Notes: generated by a model not told the origin, from the letters alone. Shown: positions 30,287-38,603, numbered from the stretch's first letter. The stretch is 64,000 nucleotides of DNA from Desulfobacterales bacterium (GCA_028704555.1 JAQWFD010000006.1:1-64000); one strand, 5' to 3'. Made by a program: numbers and translations.

Positions 30287-30410
30287 CGCTAACGCTTCGG
30301 CTCATGGGCCGCAAAAGAAACATGGCCGGAATTAAAGACAAGTTAAATGATGCCTACGGAAATTCTCAAATCGACCGCATTTTGCGGTCCAATGCAGCCG
30401 GTTGTTCGCT
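30287..30410 (-). other. attC site 5
   Basis: Minus strand from AGCGAAC to GTTAGCG, 124 bases. Arms CGGCTgCATtGGaCCGCAAA and TTTGCGGCCCATGAGCCG pair with three extra bases on one arm. The long variable part between the arms is typical of larger attC sites. It begins 20 bases after the CBASS cassette stop. Confidence 0.88.
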
Positions 30411-30430
30411 GCTGTGTGTTATGTATTTCA

Positions 30431-31105
30431 TCATGATCTTCCACAGCCAGCATCTCCCTCGCCGCCTGTCACTGGATGCGTCGGAAGATCGCCTGGCATT
30501 TCGTCAAGTAGTTCATTTACCCGGAAAGAAAGTGTTACCGATCCGGCTGTTTGGCGTTGCGTCCAGTATTCACCTTCAAGCTTGTGAACGGGCGTCCCAA
30601 TAATGTTAAACAGCATCGTACCATCATGTGGCGTACTTCTTTCGCGCAATGAAGCTTTTGGTCTGCTCGTGTACGAGTAGCAGAGCCGCCGGACTTGGGC
30701 GTCCTTGTCGATGCAAAATCCTTCAAGATAGCTGTAGCTTTCCATTTCCTCGGTTCGCATAACACAACTCATTCGCCCGAAGCTCTGCTTTATTGTCAAG
30801 ATCGTGAGAATAGGACCAGGCGTCTTTCCTTCAACATCCTTCCAGTTCGTTTGAATGTTCCCTTGCCATGTGCCATTCAAGTCGGGGAACGGGATTAGCC
30901 AGCCTTGAAGACGCTTCCAGCGCCAAAGCCAGACAGTGAAGAGGAAGTAGGCGATACCGTCCGCCGTGGCAACAACCGGGATGAGCCGAAGCACGTCAAA
31001 AAAGTTCCGAAGGTCAAACCCCTGAACAATAGCGGCCAAGAAGAGTACAACCGCAGAGAAACCGGCAAGCAGGTAGAGGAAGGGCTTCATGTTAAGATTC
31101 TTCAT
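30431..31105 (-). CDS. cap15: CBASS effector, 2TM beta-barrel type (Cap15-like)
   Basis: 224 residues. Two N-terminal membrane helices (about residues 8-30 and 40-62) are followed by a beta-strand-rich cytoplasmic domain starting at LNGTWQGNIQTNW (about 76), the SMODS-associated 2TM beta-barrel layout. In known systems such effectors bind a cyclic nucleotide made by the partner CD-NTase, assemble in the inner membrane and disrupt it, killing the infected cell. The ATG overlaps the stop of the CD-NTase gene by four bases. No Cap2/Cap3 or HORMA/TRIP13 genes are present, so this is a minimal type I CBASS. Confidence 0.85.
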   Translation of the reverse strand: MKNLNMKPFLYLLAGFSAVVLFLAAIVQGFDLRNFFDVLRLIPVVATADGIAYFLFTVWLWRWKRLQGWLIPFPDLNGTWQGNIQTNWKDVEGKTPGPILTILTIKQSFGRMSCVMRTEEMESYSYLEGFCIDKDAQVRRLCYSYTSRPKASLRERSTPHDGTMLFNIIGTPVHKLEGEYWTQRQTAGSVTLSFRVNELLDEMPGDLPTHPVTGGEGDAGCGRS

Positions 31106-32001
31106 GACTCCCCCCCGAGTCCGTCATAGTTCCATGCAGCATATGTGAAAGCATTTGCCTGCTCTATCGTCCATTTCTGTGTCGCATGGAAGAGCCATTT
31201 CAACTCACTAATTTCGAGCCACTTTGCGCATGCGTCGGGTGTATTCGTGTTCTCGTAAATAAATACGAGCGCCGCTTTCACGTCGGCTGTGTATGTGTAG
31301 TTTCCAAAGCGGTCATTGGGGATATTGTAGGTAAGACACTCCAGAAAAAAGCCCGGAACATCAGCTGCGCCGATCCCCTGCACAGTCATTTCGTTTGAAA
31401 GGGATTTCAGCACGCGAACAATGGACTTGAAACGTGTGCCGTTGGTCTTGTTTTTACTGACGCCGTTTTCGTAGTGTTGTTCCGGCCAGTTGATGACGCG
31501 GCGGTTTTCTTTATCCGTCAGCAATTCAACGCCTTCAAGATAGGTGCCGTTTGCTTGGTAACGGCGATGCTCAAAAAACGCGGCTACATCTGCTTCGACA
31601 TGGTAGCTCGTTTCGTGAACATCGAAAGCTTTGTTTCCCTTCTTCACGGCGGAGCGTCCGAAGTAGTTGACAAGGGCCTCTTCTACTTCGTTCTTGTACT
31701 GGTCATAATGATAGGTGGCGTCCGGGAATCCAAGCCTTTCTTGGGTCCAGCCTTCGGGAAGAGGGTCGTGGAAGAAGGTGTCAGTGCAAAGAATTCCGAT
31801 ATCAACGTCGCTGTCTTTGCGGACGTTTGTATTGTTCCGATAGGAGCCTTGGGCAAAGATGGAAACACCACGGGTGCGGAGTTTGTCGCTGGCCTTGATT
31901 GCGTTGCGGATCGCCGAGGCGGCATTGTCGCAACGGTCTTGTTCGGTCTTCCCCGGCGGCTTCGCCCATTCCCTGAATTGTGCTTCCCAGTCTCGTGACA
32001 T
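31102..32001 (-). CDS. CBASS CD-NTase (cyclic oligonucleotide synthase)
   Basis: 299 residues. The nucleotidyltransferase core has G52-S53 and the pair D65-x-D67 in KDSDVDIGI, with the third acidic residue D138 in HVEADVAAFF; all catalytic positions are kept. A helical C-terminal domain (about 170-299) completes the SMODS/CD-NTase fold. It would sense phage infection and make a cyclic di- or trinucleotide that activates the 2TM beta-barrel effector encoded next. The start has AAGGA-like sequence and lies 30 bases downstream of the attC 6 core. Nucleotide product cannot be predicted from sequence here. Confidence 0.88.
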   Translation of the reverse strand: MSRDWEAQFREWAKPPGKTEQDRCDNAASAIRNAIKASDKLRTRGVSIFAQGSYRNNTNVRKDSDVDIGILCTDTFFHDPLPEGWTQERLGFPDATYHYDQYKNEVEEALVNYFGRSAVKKGNKAFDVHETSYHVEADVAAFFEHRRYQANGTYLEGVELLTDKENRRVINWPEQHYENGVSKNKTNGTRFKSIVRVLKSLSNEMTVQGIGAADVPGFFLECLTYNIPNDRFGNYTYTADVKAALVFIYENTNTPDACAKWLEISELKWLFHATQKWTIEQANAFTYAAWNYDGLGGES

Positions 32002-32032
32002 ACTTGCCTTGTCCTTTCTTCGTGTTCATTAC

Positions 32033-32163
32033 AGCGAACGTCGCCCTTCACCCGCCGGGCGGGAATGCCAAAACGGTTGAAAGGACTGTGCAATTTGTTA
32101 AAATGAAACCCTTAAAAAAGCCGCGCCGTAAGCCCGGTCGGCTGTGAAAGGGCATTGTTATGC
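32033..32163 (-). other. attC site 6
   Basis: Minus strand from GCATAAC to GTTCGCT, 131 bases. Arms GCCCTTtCACagCCGaCCGG and GGCGGGTGAAGGGC pair with extra bases on one arm. The GCATAAC core contains the TAA stop of the cassette A gene. Confidence 0.85.
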
Positions 32164-32706
32164 ATAATTCCGGCGCCTAACTTTGTCAATTGACTCTCCA
32201 AGCGACCTGATTTCATTAATAAACCAATTATAGGTAGACTCAACTATTGCCAAGTCTTCTTCACTTACTTTGAAGTCTTGTATACTCTTAGGGTGCGTCA
32301 ATCTATCTCGGATTTTGATTGACGTAAGATAGTTTTGCGAGTCATTAGATTGCTTATTCAACACGTAGTCACATTCGTGTTGCGTAGAGATTGATTTTAG
32401 AGCTAAAGATAGGTTATCTTTTGCTGTAATATAACTCTCGCGTTCCTCTTCAGTTTGCTTATCAAGTTTAACGTTTCTTAATTTTCTTTCTTCATTTTCT
32501 TTAATTTGAATGCCATATTCTTCATTTGAAATTTTTAAAGAAATGGACTTGAACCCATTTACATTGCCTTCGATATATGAAAATACTGCGCGGATGTACG
32601 AACGCAGGACGTTTAAGCTTTCTCTGTTATCCGATAGCTGAACAGTATGAAAATCCATATCGTCACTTAATGCCTGTCTTAACGCATTAAATTCATGTGA
32701 CTGCAT
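32158..32706 (-). CDS. Cassette A: HEPN-like hypothetical protein
   Basis: 182 residues from ATG 32706, chosen because AAGGAG lies five bases upstream (ATG 32709 would be too close). Mostly helical and charged. The motif IKIRDRLTHPKS near residue 142 has the R...H arrangement common to HEPN-like proteins often found in integron cassettes. No characterised relative recognised. Its stop codon lies within the attC 6 core, so it is the first complete cassette on the upstream side of the array. Confidence 0.72.
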   Translation of the reverse strand: MQSHEFNALRQALSDDMDFHTVQLSDNRESLNVLRSYIRAVFSYIEGNVNGFKSISLKISNEEYGIQIKENEERKLRNVKLDKQTEEERESYITAKDNLSLALKSISTQHECDYVLNKQSNDSQNYLTSIKIRDRLTHPKSIQDFKVSEEDLAIVESTYNWFINEIRSLGESIDKVRRRNYA

Positions 32707-32720
32707 CATCTCTCCTTAAT

Positions 32721-32841
32721 GCATAACCACTAATTATCAGGTAAATTTGCCCTGATAAGTTGATATTAAGGGCCTTTTCGGGCATATTTGCCCTGTCTGA
32801 ATATCAAACCGGATTTCATGAACCGGCCAAATTTGTTATAG
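32721..32841 (-). other. Possible seventh attC or attI-like site
   Basis: GTTATGC (minus strand, 32721-32727) lies 15 bases before the cassette A start, where a recombination core is expected. A partner core CTATAAC would be at 32835-32841, and A/T-rich inverted repeats lie between (arms TTATCAGG and CCTGATAA at the near end). Pairing of the arms is poor, so it may be a degenerate attC, an attI remnant or neither. Confidence 0.35.
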
Positions 32842-33492
32842 CTTTTTTCGTGGCAGAGGCGAGCAGATGAGGAGAATGATAATCAGAATTCGGTAGTGAA
32901 TTTGCCACGCATTGACTTTTGCCATAGCTATTAAAAACATTTTCCGCAGGACTTTCATAGTCCTATTACCACGATTTCATTTTTTGTAAAGTACCAATTA
33001 CTTATATCTGCGGGAAGAGCCCGGTTACATTCATCACACGGACCGCAGTCCTGAAAGGACGGCGTCAAAATGCACGTTATATACCTACTGAGATGCAAGA
33101 TTTAAAGAAGGATTTTTCGATTTTCTGAATGTCGTCGGGTGGAATATGACGGATGATAGCGCTGGCTATAACGGGTGTACATCGTCCCTTCGGGACTTGA
33201 GAAATGGGGGGGCTACCGGTGGCTGAAGTCACCGGCTATACGACATTTTTACTTCGTGGAATATGACTGACGCTTCTGCCGGAGTCAAAAACCCGTTACC
33301 CTTAAAATTTTTTGTGCTTTACCCGTTAACGCTCGGAAAAGAAAGCTGGTATTTTACGGAGGTGCTTGATTTTTCTTTGCCGGGATAGGAATGGATTCCC
33401 ACGGTGATTATGAAATGGCCGTTGATAGAACCAATTCCCAAATTATGAATAAGCATAAAATGTGCCTGTTTGGGTTGCGGGCTTCGCCCGCC
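32842..33492. other. Intergenic region with small hairpins
   Basis: No coding frame with family similarity and no integrase remnant recognised. Two perfect hairpins stand out: GTCCC-TTC-GGGAC (33184-33196) and CCGGTG...CACCGG (33216-33235). Confidence 0.5.
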
Positions 33493-33708
33493 TTAGTGTC
33501 TTATCCCTCAAACTCTGTCAAAAAAACAAAAATTTTCCCGTTATAGTTACCGCCCGCTTCGCTCGAGACGCGAAGAACGCAGAGCCTCGAAACGGTGGTT
33601 TTTGTCTCTGCGAGCTCTGTGTCTCGAGCGAAGCGAACGGGCGGTAGAAAATTAAAGAGTTTTTTGTAACGGCAATTCCATGGAAATTGGGTTGCGGGCA
33701 CGGACCGC
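33493..33708 (+). repeat. Repeat family C, copy 1
   Basis: 216 bases nearly identical to 52609-52827 in inverted orientation. It contains an internal palindrome with arms ACCGCCCGCTTCGCTCGAGA and its near-complement ending GAACGGGCGGT. It has no convincing coding frame; the small frames inside are by-products of the repeat. Confidence 0.85.
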
Positions 33709-33866
33709 CTTAGACCGTTACCTGCTATAAATGAAAGGGGCCTGACGTTATGGTTAAGCAGAGATTTGAAACGCTTTTTGGCAAGGAACTGGATTGGTAT
33801 TCAATAAGTTAAATGATGGATTTTTTAACCGGCAGGGGGGCTGAAATTTTCCGGTCAGTGTTAAAC

Positions 33867-33942
33867 GAAAAAACGCCGATAAAAAATAATGTCAAGACAG
33901 TGACTTGGAGGAGGATCTTTGACAGATTATCGGCGTTTTTCG
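33867..33942. repeat. Long-looped inverted repeat behind carbamate kinase
   Basis: Arms CGAAAAAACGCCGATAA and TTATCGGCGTTTTTCG (one extra A) are separated by 44 bases. It lies about 95 bases beyond the carbamate kinase stop and could end its transcript, although the loop is long for an intrinsic terminator. Confidence 0.4.
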
Positions 33943-34036
33943 TTATATCCCATGCCCAACAGCGAGTTTCCCTGATAAGAGACGGGCGCAGGCGTACGCA
34001 TCTGTTATGGCAGAATATTATGGCTTCGGGTGTTGG

Positions 34037-34969
34037 CTATCGGATAACGGCCGTTCCGGATTTGCCGGCAACAGCTTCAAGAATGTCGTCCAGTGCTGTA
34101 ATGACAGCTCGTTTTCCGGTAGCTTCGGCAAAATTGACGGCTGATTCGACTTTGGGTTTCATGGAGCCGGCAGGGAACTGGCCGTCGCTGATATGCTTTC
34201 GGGCCTCTGCAACCGTCATTGTTTCGATGAATTTCTGATCGGGTTTTCCGAAGTTGACATAGACGCCTTTTTCATCAGTCGCGACAATAAACAGATCCGC
34301 GTCGATTTCAGACGCCAGCAGAGAGCTGGCAAGGTCTTTATCGATAACGGCATCGACACCCTGGAAACTCTTTCCTTCCCGGATAACCGGAATGCCGCCG
34401 CCGCCACAGCAGATGACGATAAAGTTCATGTCGATCAGTGTTTTCACTTCCCGGTGGTTGATGATGTCAACCGGTTTTGGTGATGCCACGACCCGGCGGT
34501 ACCCGTGAATGGTTTCGACCATCCGGTAGGGGAGTTTTTCGGCCTGCTCTTTGGTGTAGAACGGCCCGACCGGTTTGGTGGGATTTTGAAACAGCGGATC
34601 GTTCTGGTCAACGACCGTATAGGTGATCAGCGTGGCAAACGGCTGACTGTTTTCAATGCCGATGTTCATCAGTGCCGTATCCAGGGTGGATTCGATCAGG
34701 TAGCCGATCTGACCCTGGCTTTCGGCCCCGACGACATCCAGTGGCATTTTAGGTACGGCATCACAGCTTTCCTGCTGAAGCAGCAGATTCCCAACCTGCG
34801 GCCCGTTTCCATGGGTGATGACAATGCGATATTCTCTGGAAAGCTTTGCAATGATATCCAAGGGTTTTTTGAGGTTCCGGATCTGCTCTTCTGCAGTTCC
34901 CTTCTGCCCTTTTTGTATGAGGGCATTCCCGCCCAGTGCAATCAGGATCGTTTCTTTTTTATTTTTCAT
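34037..34969 (-). CDS. arcC: Carbamate kinase
   Basis: 310 residues, full length. Amino-acid kinase fold with ALGGNALIQ (about residue 12), HGNGPQVGNLL (about 54), CCGGGGIPV (about 188) and IVATDEKGVYVNFGKP (about 226). The enzyme makes ATP from carbamoyl phosphate and ADP, yielding ammonia and CO2, and is the energy-conserving last step of arginine, citrulline, agmatine or allantoin breakdown. It faces away from the carbamoyltransferase genes on the other strand, with a 1-kb gap that contains a half element A and a gene relic. Confidence 0.95.
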   Translation of the reverse strand: MKNKKETILIALGGNALIQKGQKGTAEEQIRNLKKPLDIIAKLSREYRIVITHGNGPQVGNLLLQQESCDAVPKMPLDVVGAESQGQIGYLIESTLDTALMNIGIENSQPFATLITYTVVDQNDPLFQNPTKPVGPFYTKEQAEKLPYRMVETIHGYRRVVASPKPVDIINHREVKTLIDMNFIVICCGGGGIPVIREGKSFQGVDAVIDKDLASSLLASEIDADLFIVATDEKGVYVNFGKPDQKFIETMTVAEARKHISDGQFPAGSMKPKVESAVNFAEATGKRAVITALDDILEAVAGKSGTAVIR

Positions 34970-35645
34970 CTTGGTTTACTCCATCCGAGGATTGACATGT
35001 TTAATTTTGTGTTTAGCCGAATTTATGTCAGATGACGTATATCATCCGATAAACTTAAGAATAACGGGTTTAAAGAGCAGGCGCTTAAACCGGATGTGCG
35101 GGCCCTCAGGCCTTCTTTCGGATAAATGTTTTGTAAAGGCAGTTAATCATATGAAATGTATCATGATTTTTTACGGGTGTGTTGCCAGGAAACTACAGCT
35201 AAAGCATCAGTTAAATACTGATACTGATGCTTTAACACCGCAATGAAAAATGGAAAGAGGGGCTTGATCATAACTGCGGCCGCAATGTCGCGGCCTCCGT
35301 TCCGCCCATTGCCGGCATCTTTTCCCGGGATTGCGCCATATCGTGTGCCGGGATTAATAAAGGAAAAAAGTGAATAGGCCGTAAAATGCGTTGACCCGCC
35401 GGAAAAAACGGCAAGCAATGCCTGCTTATCGGGTTAGACCGGCCCTTGCGGCCGGTGCGATCCGGGTGGTTACCAATAGGAATATACTGATAATAACTAC
35501 CTGTATTATGGGTAACATCGTCAAATAAAATTGTGATACTCACAACATAATGGATCGAATGGTCATGTGTTGTAAATTAAGATTAGCATACCATAGGTAC
35601 CCCCCGATACAATATTTTAATAAACATGACAGGAGGAAAATTAAA
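34970..35645. other. Intergenic region before the GTPase relic
   Basis: Holds the carbamate kinase promoter side, a perfect 12-base inverted repeat (TAAAGCATCAGT at 35200-35211, complement at 35223-35234) and a partial element A (listed separately). No intact gene is seen. A ribosome site (AGGAGG) just before 35646 belongs to the relic. Confidence 0.5.
35260..35351. repeat. Palindromic element family A, left half copy
   Basis: Starts GGGCTTGATCATAACTGCGG and includes the central CCGCCCATTGCCGGCATCTT block, but the right terminus is absent. It lies upstream of the GTPase relic. Confidence 0.8.
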
Positions 35646-35868
35646 ATGGCGAAAAAAATGTAATCATTATCGGTGCAGCTGGAAGAGATTTCCACAATTT
35701 CAACACCTGTTATCGTGGCAATGCAGCATATAATGTCGTTGCTTTTACCGCTGCATTATTGACATCAAGAAACCCAATACCCGGGTTTACTGTGACCTGC
35801 AGGAAATCGGTAATCCAGCCCTGGCAGAAATCGTAGAAAATTTTGTTAAAAAGCACAAACTGGCCTAA
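35646..35868 (+). pseudogene. Relic of a COG2403-type (cyclic 2,3-DPG synthetase-like) GTPase
   Basis: AGGAGG and ATG are intact. The first codons read MAKK, then one A is missing from an A-run, after which the frame reads NVIIIGAAGRDFHNFNTCYR and NAAYNVVAFTAA: the N-terminal P-loop-like start of this family. A jump then leads to a second frame, IDIKKPNTRVYCDLQEIGNP ... VKKHKLA-stop, which matches the family's C-terminus. Several hundred internal codons are gone. In relatives this GTPase gene is often next to carbamate kinase and carbamoyltransferase genes. Non-functional. Confidence 0.75.
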
Positions 35869-35995
35869 TCAGGATTAGTTCTTGACAATAAGGGGAAAAC
35901 GTTTCAAAGTACAAAACTTTTCCTTTGTTGCCCAAAAAAACCGGGTGTTTTTTTATGTAGAATACAGGGGATTTTTTCGGTTCAGGAGGGAGCAA

Positions 35996-36640
35996 ATGGA
36001 ACAGAATATCGCATGTAAATTAACGTTGGAAAGGACGCATATGCATTATGTTGACCTTCCTCCGGAATGTCCGCCCCAGGCCGGTCCGGGTACCGTCGGG
36101 TTTCCCGAAATCGGGATTTGCAGTGAAATTGATCTGGACCTGACCGTTCGAAAAGCCTGCGTATCCGATGTCCAGGAGGTAATGAAACTGATCAACGGCT
36201 TTGCCGTCTCCAAATTGATGCTCCCCCGGGGGCCCCGGACGCTGTATGAAAATATCAGAGATTTTATTGTGGTCTGTAATGAGTCGGACGGGGAAAACGA
36301 CGGGCAGGATGGCAGCGCATCCGGAAAGAAAGAAACCATTATTGCGTGCGGCGGGCTTCACGTGCTGTGGGGTGATATGGCCGAAATTCGCTCGGTCGCG
36401 GTGCATCCTGTTTTTCACCGTCGGGGATTGGGGACGCGACTGGTTCAATATATGGAGAAAGATGCCAGGCGTCTGGGGATAAAAAAATTGTTTACCTTTA
36501 CCCTTGCAGAAGAATTTTTCAGATCACTGGGCTTTGAAGCCAGGAGTCGGGAACAGCTTCCGCATGTGGTCTGGGCGGAATGCAGCTGTTGCCCGAAATT
36601 TTTTAATTGTGACGAAATTGGTATGATTAAAGAATTGTAA
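35996..36640 (+). CDS. GNAT N-acetyltransferase, ArgA-like
   Basis: 214 residues from ATG 35996, chosen for the GGAGG seven bases upstream; the frame opens earlier at 35882 but without similarity. A GNAT domain occupies about residues 45-195, with the acetyl-CoA motif VHPVFHRRGLGTRLVQYME (about 145-163). The pattern resembles N-acetylglutamate synthase-type amino-acid acetyltransferases. A C-terminal CSCCPKFFNCDE segment, rich in Cys, is also typical of that group. It lies in the carbamoyltransferase cluster, so it may act on glutamate or ornithine; this is inference. Confidence 0.85.
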   Translation: MEQNIACKLTLERTHMHYVDLPPECPPQAGPGTVGFPEIGICSEIDLDLTVRKACVSDVQEVMKLINGFAVSKLMLPRGPRTLYENIRDFIVVCNESDGENDGQDGSASGKKETIIACGGLHVLWGDMAEIRSVAVHPVFHRRGLGTRLVQYMEKDARRLGIKKLFTFTLAEEFFRSLGFEARSREQLPHVVWAECSCCPKFFNCDEIGMIKEL

Positions 36641-36730
36641 CGCGGTTGGTTTGAGCCGTGCAGCCGTATCTTTTTTCGCAATAAAATCCATCGACTGCCC
36701 TGAAAAGTTTCTCGCGCAAATCCTTTCTTA

Positions 36731-36759
36731 TTGACGCCCTGCAAATCTGAAGATAATAT
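36731..36759 (+). promoter_or_regulatory. Sigma-70-type promoter before the carbamoyltransferase gene
   Basis: TTGACG (36731-36736), 17-base spacer, TAATAT (36754-36759). It lies about 130 bases before the start codon of the aspartate-carbamoyltransferase-like gene. Confidence 0.5.
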
Positions 36760-36892
36760 TCCAATAATATCATATTGATCGGATAGCCTGATGGACCGCC
36801 AAATGGGGACCGATCGTTAATCGTTTGAATTTTATAGGTATTGGTTAGTTCAGAATGCTAAAAAAAACATTTTAAGTGAACAGGTGATTCTT

Positions 36893-37975
36893 ATGAACTA
36901 TTTTGTGGAGCCGACGGCCCAGGAATATGAGGGCTGGGAAGAATTTTACAGCAAACCGATAACGGAAAAATTATCCGTTTTGATGCGGGATGACCGTATT
37001 TTTGATGTTATTTTTGCCCAGCAGTTTGATCGTGAATTTTTAAACCTGATGTGTCAACTTGCCGACAAAATCAGGATCATGGCAAAGACCAAAACCGGGT
37101 TGATAAAATTGAAAGGGCTTCTTGCGCACAAGCGTGCCATGCTTTATTTTGTTCAGCCGTCCACCCGTACATTTTTATCCTTTTTAAATGCCTGTCAGAT
37201 TCTCGGCGTGGATATATCGGAAATCCGTGCGACATCTACCAGCTCAGAGGTCAAGGGTGAATCTCAGGAGGATACGATCCGGACATTTTCAAGCTATGCG
37301 GATATGATTATCGTCCGGCATCCGGAGGCCGGTTTTGCAGAAAAAATGTCCTGGCTTCTGAATCAGACAGATCGGCCTGTGCCTGTCATCAATGGGGGGT
37401 CCGGTCCGGATCAGCATCCGACCCAGGCATTGCTGGACATTTATACGCTCGAAAGATCATTCGTGAATATCGGCGGTCTGGATGGCAAAAAGATTGCTTT
37501 TGTCGGCGATTTGAAACGGGGACGGACCGTTCGTTCACTCAGCTATCTGATGAAAAATTATAAAGATGTCTCCCTGTATTTCGTGTCGCCGGAAGTATTC
37601 CGGATACGAGATGATATCAAGGAGTTTCTCGACAAGCACGGCATTCCGTTTCACGAGACGGAAGATTTTGAAAGTGTGATGCCTCTGGTGGACGCGATTT
37701 ACATGACCCGGATTCAAAGCGAATATCCGGGTGGGCCCGAATCTGAGGCGGGTACCTATCCGAAATTCCATTTCAAAAAAGAGCATCTGCCCATCATCCA
37801 GCCCCATTGTGCCATTATGCATCCCCTTCCGAGACGATATGAGATCGAAGTTGCTGTCGACAAGGATCCCAGGGCGACATACTGGCGGCAGGAACGAAAC
37901 GGCATGTGGTTGAGGGCGGCCCTCATTGCTTACGTATTCAAAGTTGAAAACGAGATTATGAAAGAATTTTCCTGA
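36893..37975 (+). CDS. Aspartate-carbamoyltransferase-like protein with altered STRT loop
   Basis: 360 residues from ATG 36893 (AGGTGA upstream; GTG 36884 is possible). It carries the carbamoyl-phosphate motif as S90-T91-R92-T93-F94, followed by LSFLNA, where typical enzymes have STRTRxSFE. Other landmarks are KGESQEDTIRTF (the 80s-loop type region of aspartate enzymes), DQHPTQALLDIYT (about 185), GDLKRGRTVRSL and MHPLPRRYEI. An N-terminal extension of about 40 residues is present. It sits next to ornithine carbamoyltransferase and across from carbamate kinase, so a catabolic role with a non-standard substrate is likely. No pyrI is nearby. Confidence 0.83.
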   Translation: MNYFVEPTAQEYEGWEEFYSKPITEKLSVLMRDDRIFDVIFAQQFDREFLNLMCQLADKIRIMAKTKTGLIKLKGLLAHKRAMLYFVQPSTRTFLSFLNACQILGVDISEIRATSTSSEVKGESQEDTIRTFSSYADMIIVRHPEAGFAEKMSWLLNQTDRPVPVINGGSGPDQHPTQALLDIYTLERSFVNIGGLDGKKIAFVGDLKRGRTVRSLSYLMKNYKDVSLYFVSPEVFRIRDDIKEFLDKHGIPFHETEDFESVMPLVDAIYMTRIQSEYPGGPESEAGTYPKFHFKKEHLPIIQPHCAIMHPLPRRYEIEVAVDKDPRATYWRQERNGMWLRAALIAYVFKVENEIMKEFS

Positions 37976-38012
37976 TAGCGTCCGTGTGAGGATACCTTCC
38001 GGTTTATGAGTC

Positions 38013-38067
38013 AAGGGCCTCAACAAGAATAAATTGTGCATAGCAATTTATTCTTGTTGAGGCCCTT
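38013..38067. terminator. Perfect 24-bp hairpin behind the carbamoyltransferase gene
   Basis: Arms of 24 bases (AAGGGCCTCAACAAGAATAA and four more) with a 7-base loop, all pairs matched, 37 bases after the stop. Followed by only a short T-rich tail, so it may be a terminator or an RNA-protecting structure. Confidence 0.6.
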
Positions 38068-38076
38068 ATCATTGGG

Positions 38077-38147
38077 GCGTACGCCGGCAACGGCCGGGAC
38101 TTTGAAACTACACGTAAGAGAATATGGCCGCAGTTATGATCGAGCCC
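38077..38147. repeat. Palindromic element family A, right half copy
   Basis: Contains GTACGCCGGCAACGGCCGGG and the right terminus ATATGGCCGCAGTTATGATC then GAGCCC; the left terminus is missing. The next base begins the amidinotransferase relic. Confidence 0.8.
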
Positions 38148-38375
38148 GCCCACAAGACCGTTTGTATCGAAGCCAGCGAAACCAATGTGATGGAGCAGAT
38201 GGACAAACTCGGAATGGAAGTTATTCCGGTACCGTTCCGTGACGCATATCCGTTCGGCGGTGGTCTGCACTGTGCAACTGCAGACGTTTACCGTGAAGGT
38301 GTCTGCGAAGACTACTTCCCGAAACAGGTAGCGTGGGATGGCGTTTATCCCAAAGGTTACCCGGCAAGCCTGTAA
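38148..38375 (+). pseudogene. C-terminal relic of an amidinotransferase-family gene
   Basis: An open frame of 75 codons without its own start, reading from HKTVCIEASETNVMEQMDKL through PFRDAYPFGGGLHCATADVY to KGYPASL-stop. GGGLHCAT with its active-site Cys is the C-terminal signature of the guanidino-modifying (amidinotransferase / arginine deiminase-like) fold. The N-terminal three quarters are missing and replaced by half an element A. The reading frame is otherwise undamaged, so the deletion may be recent. Confidence 0.75.
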
Positions 38376-38477
38376 CAGCGAAGAAGTTTAAACGCTTTTA
38401 GGGTTAGCGCGATAATATTACCCCCCATCAGATCCATTACCATTGACAACAATTTGATTTTCGCAGGGGAAATAAGG

Positions 38478-38603
38478 ATGAAACGGCAGGCACTGATGCA
38501 ATATATGCCTGCCGGCTGGTATCCGGCAGCTGTTGTTCCTGTTGTAAACGGTTTGATATTTCTGATGATGTTATGTTATATTAACCCCCTTTGCCATCCA
38601 TAA
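38478..38603 (+). CDS. Possible small hydrophobic protein
   Basis: 41 residues starting MKRQALMQYMPAGWYP, with a hydrophobic C-terminal half (VVPVVNGLIFLMMLCYI). AGGGGAAATAAGG precedes the ATG. No family recognised. It lies in the gap before ornithine carbamoyltransferase and could be a small membrane protein, a leader peptide or chance. Confidence 0.25.
   Translation: MKRQALMQYMPAGWYPAAVVPVVNGLIFLMMLCYINPLCHP

Noticed and set aside
33180..33240. CRISPR-like or RNA gene reading of the two small hairpins
   Set aside because: Only two unrelated hairpins, no repeat-spacer pattern and no RNA family signature.
33462..33701. Small overlapping frames inside repeat C (also at 52580-52909)
   Set aside because: They are readings of a palindromic repeat in both copies, without start signals or coding character.
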